A stretch of 64,000 nucleotides of DNA from contig NZ_AP022588.1 in the NCBI RefSeq assembly GCF_010731735.1, positions 4,960,001 through 5,024,000 on the forward strand, read 5' to 3'. The notes beneath the pieces are model-generated. The model did not search any database and was not told the origin of the DNA. It worked only from the letters and a program-made list of their open reading frames with translations. This DNA comes from Mycolicibacterium sediminis (GTDB lineage Bacteria > Actinomycetota > Actinomycetes > Mycobacteriales > Mycobacteriaceae). The translations under genes were made by a program, and so were the position numbers. Shown piece by piece: positions 8,387 to 15,577 of this stretch. Numbering within the stretch: position 1 is the stretch's first letter; each line of letters starts with the position of its first letter.

Positions 8387-9661
8387 TCAGTCTAGTGGCC
8401 TCGGCGATCGCGCCTCGTGGACTCTTTCCAGCCGCCCCTCGGTGTAGGAGGCGATCTGGTCGATGACCACGCGCAGCCGCGCCCCGTCGTCGGCCGCAGC
8501 GTCGAAGTCGGGTGCGAACTGCGGGTCCAGGCTGCCCGGCGCCTGACCCCACAGCGCAAGGGCGACCTCGTGGATGCGTGTCCGCTGATCGGCCTGCAGC
8601 CGGAGGTGTCCGTGGTCGGACATGATGAACTGCAGCGCCAGCATCTTCAGCACCGCGACCTCGGTGCGCACCAGCGTGGGGACGGCGAGGTCGGTGTCGA
8701 ACCGTCGCAGCGCGCCGCCACCGGCCACGGCCCTCGTCTCGGTGATCGCGGCGTTGGCGAACCTCCCGACCAGCTCACTGGTCATCCGCTTCAGCGCGAC
8801 CGACGCCGCCACGGTGCCGTCGTACTTCCCGACGGCGGCCACCACCGGCACGTTCGACAGCCGCTCGGCGGCCGCCCGCAGGTCGTCGAGGGCGAGGGTC
8901 GGGAACGCCGCCGCGCCCAGGCGGGCCAGCGAGTCGGCGGCGTCCGCGTCGGCGAGCACCCGCAGATCGATGCGACCCGAGACCACGCCGTCCTCGATGT
9001 CGTGCACCGAGTAGGCGACGTCGTCGGCCCAGTCCATGACCTGCGCCTCGAGGCACGGCCGCTCGGCGGGCGCACCCGCGCGGACCCAGTCGGCACCGGC
9101 GAGGTCGTCGTCGTAGAAGCCGAACTTCTTGCGGCCCGCGGCACGCTGCCACGGATACTTGGCCACCGCGTCGAGCGATGCCCGGGTCAGGTTGAGTCCC
9201 GCGGACCGACCCTCCCCGTCGAGCACCTTCGGCTCGAGTCGCGTGAGGATCCGGAAGTTCTGCGCGTTGCCCTCGAAGCCGCCGAACGGCTTCGCGATCT
9301 CGTCGAGGGCGCGTTCGCCGTTGTGGCCGTACGGCGGGTGGCCGATGTCGTGGGCGAGACCGGCGAGGTCGACCAGATCGGGATCGCAGCCCAAGCCGAT
9401 GGACATGCCCCGTCCGATCTGTGCGACCTCCATCGAATGGGTGAGACGGGTGCGCGGGGTCTCGCCCTCGCGGGGGCCCACGACCTGCGTCTTGTCCGCG
9501 AGGCGGCGGAACGCGGCGCTGTGCAGGACCCGAGCCCGATCCCGCGCGAAGTCGGTGCGGCGGACGTCCACCGTGCCCGGCAGTGCAGCACTCTTCGGCG
9601 CTTCGACCACCAGTCGCTGCCGGTCGAAGTCGTCGTAGGGGTCCTCGTCTGTGTGCGCCAC
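8387..9661 (-). CDS. dgt: Deoxyguanosinetriphosphate triphosphohydrolase-like protein
   Basis: 424 residues from the GTG at 9661. This start places EDPYDDFDRQRL at the N-terminus, as in the M. tuberculosis protein; another GTG 51 bp upstream (9712) would also work. The HD-domain metal site is clear: RLTHSMEVAQ (first His) and AGLAHDIGHPPYGHNGE (His-Asp pair). The enzyme removes triphosphate from dGTP and perhaps other dNTPs, limiting the dNTP pool. It lies just upstream of dnaG with a 4-bp gap and diverges from the TPM-domain gene. Confidence 0.93.
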   Translation of the reverse strand: MAHTDEDPYDDFDRQRLVVEAPKSAALPGTVDVRRTDFARDRARVLHSAAFRRLADKTQVVGPREGETPRTRLTHSMEVAQIGRGMSIGLGCDPDLVDLAGLAHDIGHPPYGHNGERALDEIAKPFGGFEGNAQNFRILTRLEPKVLDGEGRSAGLNLTRASLDAVAKYPWQRAAGRKKFGFYDDDLAGADWVRAGAPAERPCLEAQVMDWADDVAYSVHDIEDGVVSGRIDLRVLADADAADSLARLGAAAFPTLALDDLRAAAERLSNVPVVAAVGKYDGTVAASVALKRMTSELVGRFANAAITETRAVAGGGALRRFDTDLAVPTLVRTEVAVLKMLALQFIMSDHGHLRLQADQRTRIHEVALALWGQAPGSLDPQFAPDFDAAADDGARLRVVIDQIASYTEGRLERVHEARSPRPLD

Positions 9662-9724
9662 CGGTCGACAGTCTGCCAGGGCCGATCTCCGTGGCCGCCG
9701 ACCCGTGCCCACTAGATTGGGCGC

Positions 9725-11728
9725 ATGCGCAGGATGTTTCGAGGCACCCCGTCACTCACCCTGCTACTCGTCGCCCTGCTCGCGGCGCTCCTCGTCGCTC
9801 CCCTGTCGCCGACGGCGTCGGCCACTCCGCCGCAGCGGCTGGCCAACTACGTCACCGACGAGGCGGGAGCGCTGAGCGGGGCGCAGCTGGCCGAGGTGCA
9901 GAGGGCGGTCGACGACCTCTACTCCGCCCGGCGCGTCCGGCTGTGGGTGGTCTACGTCGAGTCCTTCTCGGGGCAGACCGCCCAGACCTGGACCCAGAAC
10001 ACGATGCGGCTCAGCGACTTCGGCGGGGAGGATGCATTGCTCGCGGTCGCCACCGGTGATCGCGCCTACGCCCTGCTCGTACCCGATGCCGCCGCAGGCA
10101 CCGTCGACGTCGACACCCTGCGGCGCAACGAGGTCGAGCCCGCACTGCGGGCGGCCAACTGGTCCGGCGCCGCGGTGGCCGCGGCGGAGGGGCTCGCACA
10201 GACCGGTTCCGGGACCGGCATCAGCTGGGTGGGGATGGTCGCGATGCTCGTGGTCGTCGGCCTGGCCGTGCTCGCGCTGCTGCTGTGGCGGCGCAGGCGT
10301 GCGCGCACGCGGCGCGAGGCCGAGTACGCCGCCGCGCAACGCGTCGACCCGACGGACCCCGGCGCGTTGGCCACGGTTCCCGTGGAGGCGCTCGACGAGT
10401 TGTCCCGGTCGATCGTGGTCGAGGTCGACAACGCGATACGCACCAGTGACAACGAGTTGGCCTTGGCCGTCGAGGAATTCGGCGAGCGGGACACGGCTCC
10501 GTTCACGAAGGCCGTCGCCGATGCGCGCACGACCCTCTCGCAGGCGTTCAACGTGCGGCAGATCCTCGACGACGCCGTGCCGGAGACCCCGCAGCAGCGG
10601 CGCGACCTCCTCGTGCGCGTCATCGTGGCGGCCGCGAAGGCCGACCGCGAACTCGACGCGCAACGCGAGGCGTTCCAGCGGCTTCGTGACCTGATCATCA
10701 ACGCGCCGAGTCGCCTCGACGCCCTGACCCAGCAGCTGGTCGACCTGACCGCGCGCCTCGAGCCCGCCGAGCAGACCCTGACGTCGCTGCGCGCGCAGTT
10801 CGCCGAGACCGCGCTGACGTCGATCGTCGGCAACGTCGACCTGGCCCGGCAACGCCTGGAGTTCGCCGACCAGAACATCACCAACGCACGGACTCTCGTC
10901 GCCCGGCCCGCCGGCAGCCAGGGCGGCCTCGTCGACGCGATCCGGGCGGCAGAGTCCGCGCTGGGGCAGGCGCGGATGACGCTCGACGCCGTCGACAGCG
11001 CCGCCACCGACATCACCCGCGCCGTCGCCGGCCTGCCCGACGAGATCGCCGACGTGCAGAACGGCATCAGGCATGCCGGTGAACTGCTCGGCCAGCCATC
11101 GGTGCCCAGGGCCGATGAGCTGCGCGCCGCCCGCGACGCGGCGACGGCCGCGGTGGCCACGGCGCAGTCCGAGGGTGGGGCCGACCCGCTGGGGGCGTTC
11201 ACCGAGCTGACTCAGGCCGACGCCGACCTGGACCGGCTGCTGGAGACCGTCACCGAGGAGAGGGAGACGGCCGAGCGGCTGAGCCGCGCGTTCGATCAGG
11301 CGCTCTACACCGCGCAGTCGCGGGTGCGGTCGGTGTCGGACTTCATCGACACCCGCCGCGGCAGCGTGGGGCCTGAGGCGAGGACGCGACTGTCGGAGGC
11401 GGTCCGTCAGCTCGAGGCGGCGCAGGCCAAGCGCGGCACCAATCTGCCCGACGCGATAGCGCACGCAAACGGCGCCGCGACTCTCGCAGGCCAGGCGCAG
11501 ACCCTGGCGAACGTCGACGTCAACAACGCCCAGCAGGCCTACGTGGGCCGCTACGGCGGAGGCGGCGGCGGTGGCAACACCGGCGCGATGATCGGCGGCA
11601 TCATCATCGGCAACATCCTGTCCGGCGCGTTGCGCGGCGGGCTCGGTGGCGGCTCCGGCGGCGGCTGGAGTTCCACCACCTTCGGCGGATCCGGCGGCGG
11701 CTTCAGCGGCGGCGGCGGCCGCTTCTGA
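9725..11728 (+). CDS. TPM-domain membrane protein with glycine-rich tail (Rv2345-like)
   Basis: 667 residues. A signal peptide or first helix covers about residues 8-33. A TPM (Psb32/YgcG-type) domain follows at about 38-155, including YVTDEAGALSGAQLAEVQ and RRVRLWVVYVESF. A membrane helix is at about 170-190, followed by basic RRRRARTRR. The long cytosolic part (about 200-600) is Ala/Glu/Arg-rich and probably coiled coil. The C-terminus is strongly glycine-rich, with FGGSGGGFSGGGGRF as in YgcG-like proteins. It corresponds to M. tuberculosis Rv2345. The molecular role is unknown. A dispersed palindromic element starts 18 bp after the stop. Confidence 0.85.
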   Translation: MRRMFRGTPSLTLLLVALLAALLVAPLSPTASATPPQRLANYVTDEAGALSGAQLAEVQRAVDDLYSARRVRLWVVYVESFSGQTAQTWTQNTMRLSDFGGEDALLAVATGDRAYALLVPDAAAGTVDVDTLRRNEVEPALRAANWSGAAVAAAEGLAQTGSGTGISWVGMVAMLVVVGLAVLALLLWRRRRARTRREAEYAAAQRVDPTDPGALATVPVEALDELSRSIVVEVDNAIRTSDNELALAVEEFGERDTAPFTKAVADARTTLSQAFNVRQILDDAVPETPQQRRDLLVRVIVAAAKADRELDAQREAFQRLRDLIINAPSRLDALTQQLVDLTARLEPAEQTLTSLRAQFAETALTSIVGNVDLARQRLEFADQNITNARTLVARPAGSQGGLVDAIRAAESALGQARMTLDAVDSAATDITRAVAGLPDEIADVQNGIRHAGELLGQPSVPRADELRAARDAATAAVATAQSEGGADPLGAFTELTQADADLDRLLETVTEERETAERLSRAFDQALYTAQSRVRSVSDFIDTRRGSVGPEARTRLSEAVRQLEAAQAKRGTNLPDAIAHANGAATLAGQAQTLANVDVNNAQQAYVGRYGGGGGGGNTGAMIGGIIIGNILSGALRGGLGGGSGGGWSSTTFGGSGGGFSGGGGRF

Positions 11729-11746
11729 CGGGGTTCTTCTTCTTCG

Positions 11747-11804
11747 GCGAGTGTGCGTGTCTGCAGGCGACACGCCGAACGCAGACCTGAGTTCGCGCAC
11801 GCTC
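11747..11804 (+). repeat. Dispersed palindromic element, copy A
   Basis: 58 bp starting 18 bp after the TPM-gene stop. It begins GCGAGTGTGCG and ends CGCGCACGCTC, so the ends are near-inverted repeats. Inside is GCGTGTC-(7 bp)-GACACGC, a perfect 7-bp hairpin, then CAGACCTGAG. A pyrimidine run TTCTTCTTC precedes it. It shares most bases with copies at 12781, 26485 and 27165. Its right edge supplies part of the TGA stop of the convergent AbiEi/DUF559 gene. Confidence 0.8.
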
Positions 11805-12690
11805 AGGCCGCACGATCGCGCATCAGCTCGTGTCTGATGCTCAGGACCGTCTCGTAGGGACGTTTCCTGACGTCGTCGGCGACGATCGACGTCACCGACC
11901 AGTCCATGTCCAGCAGCGCCGCCCGTTTCTGCCGGTCCCGCCGGAACGCCTCCGGGTCGCTGTGCCATTGGAACCCGTCGAACTCGACGGCAATCCTCCG
12001 ATCCGGCCAGGCGAAATCCAACCGCCACGTCCGATCCGACCGGTCGATCACCTCGAATTGCAGTTCAGGACAAGGCAATCCCTGGTCGATCATCATCAAC
12101 CGGGCCTCGCTCTCCATCGGCGACTCCGCGCGCGGGTCCGCCAGCGGAATGAGTTCGCGGACGTGGACGATGCCGCGGCGCCCGAACTGTTCGACGGCCG
12201 CCACGAGCAGGTCCTGGCGGGTGCACGTCCCCGATCGCAGGGCCGCATCCAATGTTGCCAGGGCCCTCGGCCGGCGAAGCCCCCGCGCCACCTCGACCGC
12301 CGTCCACGCCGGCGTGGTCGCTCGTCTGCCGTCGATTCGCGTCAACGGCGCCCCGTCGCGGCGGTGCACGACCAGCCCGTCGGAGTTGCGCAGCTGGTGG
12401 TGGACCGGATTCAGGACGTGCAGGTCGGAGTCGGTCTCGGTGTCGAAGCCGAACGCCGCTGCCGCCGTTCCGAGGCAGACCGCCACGTGCTCGCCGGCGC
12501 GCAGATCGAGCCCGCGGAGTCGGAGATGGTCGTCGGGCTCCACGCTCGCGAACACACCCGGCCAGACCCTGACCAGATCACCACGCGCAACGAGGCGGTC
12601 GAACTGGCTGCGGGTCAGCACGGTCAGCAGCTGACCCGTGCCGGCCACGCCGCCTTGCGCTGCGAGAAGTCGTACTACGTCGTCGATCAC
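11803..12690 (-). CDS. AbiEi-like winged-helix plus DUF559 (PD-(D/E)XK) protein
   Basis: 295 residues from a GTG. The N-terminal part (about residues 1-60), with AGTGQLLTVLTRSQFDRLVARGDLVRVWPGVFA, has the AbiEi-type winged-helix form common in actinobacterial antitoxin-like proteins. The C-terminal third (about 190-285) fits DUF559: ESEARLMMIDQGLP, then WRLDFAWPDRRIAVEFDG, then DRQKRAALLDMDW. These residues match the nuclease-like fold of very-short-patch-repair type enzymes. No AbiEii-type toxin gene is next to it. The function is unknown; a role in DNA defence or a solitary regulator is inference. The gene is bracketed by inverted copies of the 60-bp element and is absent at this place in M. 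tuberculosis. Confidence 0.7.
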   Translation of the reverse strand: MIDDVVRLLAAQGGVAGTGQLLTVLTRSQFDRLVARGDLVRVWPGVFASVEPDDHLRLRGLDLRAGEHVAVCLGTAAAAFGFDTETDSDLHVLNPVHHQLRNSDGLVVHRRDGAPLTRIDGRRATTPAWTAVEVARGLRRPRALATLDAALRSGTCTRQDLLVAAVEQFGRRGIVHVRELIPLADPRAESPMESEARLMMIDQGLPCPELQFEVIDRSDRTWRLDFAWPDRRIAVEFDGFQWHSDPEAFRRDRQKRAALLDMDWSVTSIVADDVRKRPYETVLSIRHELMRDRAA

Positions 12691-12776
12691 GCCGTGATCG
12701 TCGGCCGCGGCGGCGGACTGCTGCCAGATCGCTACGACGATCTGGGGATGAACCCGCGTCTAGGGATGAACATCCC
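12685..12776 (-). promoter_or_regulatory. Three palindromes around the start of the AbiEi/DUF559 gene
   Basis: GATCAC-GCC-GTGATC (12685-12699) overlaps the start codon. CCAGATCG-(6 bp)-CGATCTGG (12724-12745) and GGGATG-AA-CATCCC (12763-12776) lie upstream. All three are perfect inverted repeats within 92 bp. AbiEi proteins are known to repress their own promoters by binding inverted repeats, so one or more of these may be an operator. That role is inference. Confidence 0.4.
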
Positions 12777-12780
12777 GCCA

Positions 12781-12840
12781 GCGAGCGTGCGGAAACTCGG
12801 GTCCACACTCGGCGTGTCGCCCGCAGACACGCACGCTCGC
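12781..12840 (-). repeat. Dispersed palindromic element, copy B
   Basis: 60 bp, 11 bp after the stop of glyS and in glyS orientation. Read on the minus strand it starts GCGAGCGTGCGTGTCTGCGG and ends CGCACGCTCGC, with an 11-bp near-perfect terminal inverted repeat. The inner GCGTGTC/GACACGC hairpin is intact. The centre is the most diverged part. It is inverted relative to copy A. Confidence 0.8.
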
Positions 12841-12851
12841 CGAAGAGGGGG

Positions 12852-14237
12852 TCAGCAGCCCTTGAGGCGGACGGCCAGGTAGTCGCTGACGGCGTCGATC
12901 GCGACCCGCTCCTGCGCCATCGCGTCGCGCTCGCGCACGGTGACGGCGTGGTCGTCGAGCGAGTCGAAGTCGAACGTCACGCAGAACGGCGTGCCGATCT
13001 CGTCCTGACGGCGGTAGCGCCTGCCGATCGCACCCGCGTCGTCGAACTCGACGTTCCACGTCTGGCGCAGTTCGGCGGCGAGGTCGCGCGCCTTGGGCGA
13101 CAGGTCGGCGTGCCGGGACAGCGGCAGCACCGCGGCCTTGACCGGCGCGAGCCGCGGGTCGAGGCGCAGGACGGTGCGCTTGTCGACGCCGCCCTTCGCG
13201 TTGGGCGCCTCGTCCTCGGTGTAGGCGTCGACGAGGAATGCCATCAGCGACCGGGTCAGGCCGGCTGCCGGCTCGATCACGTAGGGGACGAACCGGTTGT
13301 CGGTGGCCTGGTCGTAGAACGACAGGTCGGTACCCGAGTGCTTGGAGTGCGTGGACAGGTCGAAGTCGGTCCGGTTGGCCACGCCTTCGAGTTCACCCCA
13401 CGGGTTGCCCTGGAAGCCGAACTTGTACTCGATGTCGACGGTGCGGTCCGAGTAGTGGGACAGCTTCTCCTTCGGGTGCTCGAAGAGCCGCAGGTTCTCC
13501 GGGTCGATGCCGAGGTCGACGTACCACTGCAGGCGCGTGTCGATCCAGTACTGGTGCCACTCCTTGGCGGTCGACGGCTCGACGAAGAACTCCATCTCCA
13601 TCTGCTCGAACTCGCGGGTGCGGAAGATGAAGTTGCCGGGCGTGATCTCGTTGCGGAAGCTCTTGCCGATCTGGCCGATGCCGAACGGCGGCTTCTTGCG
13701 CGAGGTGGTGACGACGTTGGCGAAGTTGACGAAGATGCCCTGCGCCGTCTCGGGCCGCAGGTAGTGCAGACCCTCCTCGGACTCGATCGGGCCGAGGTAG
13801 GTCTTCATCATCATGTTGAAGTCGCGCGGCTCGGTCCACTGCCCCTTGGTGCCGCAGTCGGGACAGGTGATCTCCGACATCGACACCGATTCGGGGTCGT
13901 CGAGACCCTTCTTCTCCGCGTACGCCTCCTGCATGTGGTCCTGGCGATGACGCTTGTGGCAGTTGAGGCACTCGACGAGCGGGTCGTTGAACACCTCGAC
14001 GTGCCCGGAGGCCACCCACACCTGCCGCGGCAGCACGATCGCGCTGTCCAGGCCGACGACGTCGTCACGACGCGTGATCATGGAGCGCCACCACTGCTTC
14101 TTGATGTTCTCCTTGAGTTCGACGCCGAGCGGACCGTAGTCCCACGCCGACTTCGTGCCCCCGTAGATCTCACCGGACTGATAGACCAGGCCACGGCGCT
14201 TTGCAAGGTTCGCGATGCTGTCGATAGTCGTCGCCAC
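12852..14237 (-). CDS. glyS: Glycyl-tRNA synthetase (single-chain class II)
   Basis: 461 residues, the length of the alpha2-type glycyl-tRNA synthetase of actinobacteria. It charges tRNA-Gly. Visible class II parts are an N-terminal RRGLVYQSGEIYGGTKSAWD segment, zinc-binding type cysteines (CLNCHKRH and CPDCGTKG, about residues 91-140), motif 2 around SFRNEITPGNFIFRTREFEQ and motif 3 around AAGLTRSLMAF. The C-terminal anticodon-binding domain covers about 360-461. It diverges from the smtB-zur pair, as in M. tuberculosis. Confidence 0.96.
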   Translation of the reverse strand: MATTIDSIANLAKRRGLVYQSGEIYGGTKSAWDYGPLGVELKENIKKQWWRSMITRRDDVVGLDSAIVLPRQVWVASGHVEVFNDPLVECLNCHKRHRQDHMQEAYAEKKGLDDPESVSMSEITCPDCGTKGQWTEPRDFNMMMKTYLGPIESEEGLHYLRPETAQGIFVNFANVVTTSRKKPPFGIGQIGKSFRNEITPGNFIFRTREFEQMEMEFFVEPSTAKEWHQYWIDTRLQWYVDLGIDPENLRLFEHPKEKLSHYSDRTVDIEYKFGFQGNPWGELEGVANRTDFDLSTHSKHSGTDLSFYDQATDNRFVPYVIEPAAGLTRSLMAFLVDAYTEDEAPNAKGGVDKRTVLRLDPRLAPVKAAVLPLSRHADLSPKARDLAAELRQTWNVEFDDAGAIGRRYRRQDEIGTPFCVTFDFDSLDDHAVTVRERDAMAQERVAIDAVSDYLAVRLKGC

Positions 14238-14282
14238 GGGTGCATAGCCTAGTCAGGTGGACCGGTGGCGACCGCACGTGCA

Positions 14283-14310
14283 TTGACATGCGCAGCCGTG
14301 CATGTATTCT
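14283..14310 (+). promoter_or_regulatory. Promoter of smtB-zur
   Basis: TTGACA (14283-14288) and TATTCT (14305-14310) are consensus-like -35 and -10 boxes with a 16-bp spacer. Transcription would start near 14317-14320, at or just before the ATG of smtB, giving a leaderless or nearly leaderless message. Confidence 0.6.
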
Positions 14311-14319
14311 CGACTCATA

Positions 14320-14694
14320 ATGAAAACGGTTTCCAGTTTGGCAGACCGCTCCGACGGTGCGCACACCCCCCACGACCACGACGGTGCACCGACGCCCGCG
14401 CTGCCCTCGCGCGAGGTCCTCGACTCCGCAGGCGAACTGCTGCGCGCACTCGCCGCGCCGGTCCGGATCGCGATCGTGCTGCAACTGCACGAATCCTCTC
14501 GCTGCGTCCACGAACTCGTCGACGCACTCGGGGTGCCGCAACCGCTCGTCAGCCAGCACCTGCGCATCCTCAAGGCCGCCGGCGTCGTGGCCGGGGAGCG
14601 ATCGGGCCGCGAGGTGCACTACCGACTGGTCGACCACCACCTGTGCGAGATCGTCCTGGCCGCCGTCGACCACTCGGCCGAGGAGCGCCCGTGA
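14320..14694 (+). CDS. smtB: Zinc-sensing ArsR/SmtB family repressor
   Basis: 124 residues from the ATG at 14320, chosen because it lies 10 bp after the -10 box; an in-frame ATG at 14302 is inside that box. The winged-helix core has APVRIAIVLQLHESSRCVHELVDALGVPQPLVSQHLRILKAAG. Near the C-terminus DHHLCEIVLAAVDHSAE fits the alpha-5 zinc site D-x-H-x10-H-x2-E of SmtB proteins. It should repress the smtB-zur operon without zinc and release it when zinc binds. Its stop overlaps the GTG start of zur (GTGA). Confidence 0.92.
   Translation: MKTVSSLADRSDGAHTPHDHDGAPTPALPSREVLDSAGELLRALAAPVRIAIVLQLHESSRCVHELVDALGVPQPLVSQHLRILKAAGVVAGERSGREVHYRLVDHHLCEIVLAAVDHSAEERP
14321..14335 (+). promoter_or_regulatory. 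Zur-box-like palindrome at the smtB start codon
   Basis: TGAAAACGGTTTCCA matches the mycobacterial Zur (FurB) core TGAAAATCATTTTCA at 11 of 15 positions and lies over the probable transcription start and start codon. In M. tuberculosis the smtB-furB pair is known to be repressed by SmtB, so control by Zur itself would be an addition. It may be chance. Confidence 0.35.
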
Positions 14695-15089
14695 CCGGTG
14701 TCGCCGTGCGCGCGACCAAGCAGCGCGCGGCCATCGCCGCGTTGCTGGAGAACGTCGACGAATTCCGGTCGGCGCAGGAACTGCACGACGAATTGCGCCG
14801 CGGCGGCGAGGGAATCGGCCTCACCACCGTCTACCGCACGCTGCAGTCCATGGCGGCCGCGGGCCAGGTGGACACGCTGCGCACCGACAGCGGCGAATCG
14901 GTGTACCGCCGCTGCTCCGAGCACCACCACCATCACCTGGTGTGCCGGGGCTGCGGAACGACCATCGAGGTGCAGGGCGGCGCCGCCGAGAAGTGGGCCG
15001 CCGACGTCGCCAGGGAGCACGGCTTCACCGACGTCACCCACACCATCGAGATCTTCGGGGTCTGCGCGGGCTGCGCGCCTAGGCGGTGA
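14691..15089 (+). CDS. zur: Zinc uptake regulator (Fur family)
   Basis: 132 residues from the GTG at 14691, overlapping the smtB stop. The N-terminal winged helix includes RATKQRAAIAALLENVDEF and GLTTVYRTLQSMAAAGQV. The C-terminal dimer domain carries the HHHHH cluster and CRGCG...CAGCA, four cysteines for a structural zinc. It corresponds to M. tuberculosis FurB/Zur (Rv2359), which represses zinc uptake and alternative ribosomal protein genes when zinc is ample. Translational coupling to smtB ties its level to zinc sensing. The 3' end overlaps the opposing gene by 11 bp. Confidence 0.93.
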   Translation: MTGVAVRATKQRAAIAALLENVDEFRSAQELHDELRRGGEGIGLTTVYRTLQSMAAAGQVDTLRTDSGESVYRRCSEHHHHHLVCRGCGTTIEVQGGAAEKWAADVAREHGFTDVTHTIEIFGVCAGCAPRR

Positions 15090-15525
15090 GGTCGGCGCGC
15101 ACGTCGATGCCCGCCGACAGGACCAGCAGCACCAGCGTCCGCAGCGCATCGTCGGTGAGCCCCGCCGCGGGGAAGTTGTAGCGCAGCAACACGTCTGCGA
15201 CCTTCTTGACGCTCGACCGTCGCTTCGCCGACGTCGTCGACGACCCGTTCACCGGAGCCTCGACGAGCTTCTCCACCAAGACCACCGAGCCGAGCATCGT
15301 CCTGCCCGCGTGCGCGGTGACGCGCTCTCGCGTCTTGTTGGTCAACGGCAGATCCCACGCCAGCGGCTGCGTGAGCGACACCAGCTCCAGATCCTCGGCG
15401 ATCGTCAGCACCCGCAGCGACGCGACCGTGCCCTCGTGCGCCACGGTCAGCGCCTCGTCGTCCTCCGACAGCACGGTCATCACCTCGGCGAGCACCGACG
15501 CGAGACGCTGTCGCAGGTCGGTCAT
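15079..15525 (-). CDS. Conserved mycobacterial protein (Rv2360c-like)
   Basis: 148 residues, soluble, with no motif that I recognise. It has an acidic N-terminal helix region and SVKKVADVLLRYNFPAAGLTDDALRTLVLLVLSAG near the end. Size and place between zur and uppS match M. tuberculosis Rv2360c. Its ATG is the third of three identical ATGA junctions generated by a tandem repeat after uppS, so translation is probably coupled to uppS through two tiny ORFs. Function is unknown. Confidence 0.75.
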   Translation of the reverse strand: MTDLRQRLASVLAEVMTVLSEDDEALTVAHEGTVASLRVLTIAEDLELVSLTQPLAWDLPLTNKTRERVTAHAGRTMLGSVVLVEKLVEAPVNGSSTTSAKRRSSVKKVADVLLRYNFPAAGLTDDALRTLVLLVLSAGIDVRADLTA

Positions 15526-15551
15526 TCGGCTCTGCCGCTCAGGTCGGTCAT
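15522..15551 (-). CDS. Nine-codon mini-ORF, second in chain after uppS
   Basis: It encodes MTDLSGRAE and then stops. Its ATG overlaps the stop of the first mini-ORF and its TGA overlaps the ATG of the Rv2360c-like gene, each as ATGA. It exists because of the 26-bp repeat. It is probably only a stepping stone for re-initiating ribosomes. There is no evidence that the peptide matters. Confidence 0.35.
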   Translation of the reverse strand: MTDLSGRAE

Positions 15552-15577
15552 TCGGCTCTGCCGCTCAGGCCGGTCAT
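15548..15577 (-). CDS. Nine-codon mini-ORF, first in chain after uppS
   Basis: It encodes MTGLSGRAE and then stops. The ATG overlaps the uppS stop (ATGA) and the TGA overlaps the ATG of the second mini-ORF. It has the same origin as the second one and differs by one residue. Confidence 0.35.
   Translation of the reverse strand: MTGLSGRAE

Noticed and set aside
8417..9715. Open frame opposite dgt
   Set aside because: No domain signature, and it covers the certain HD-domain gene.
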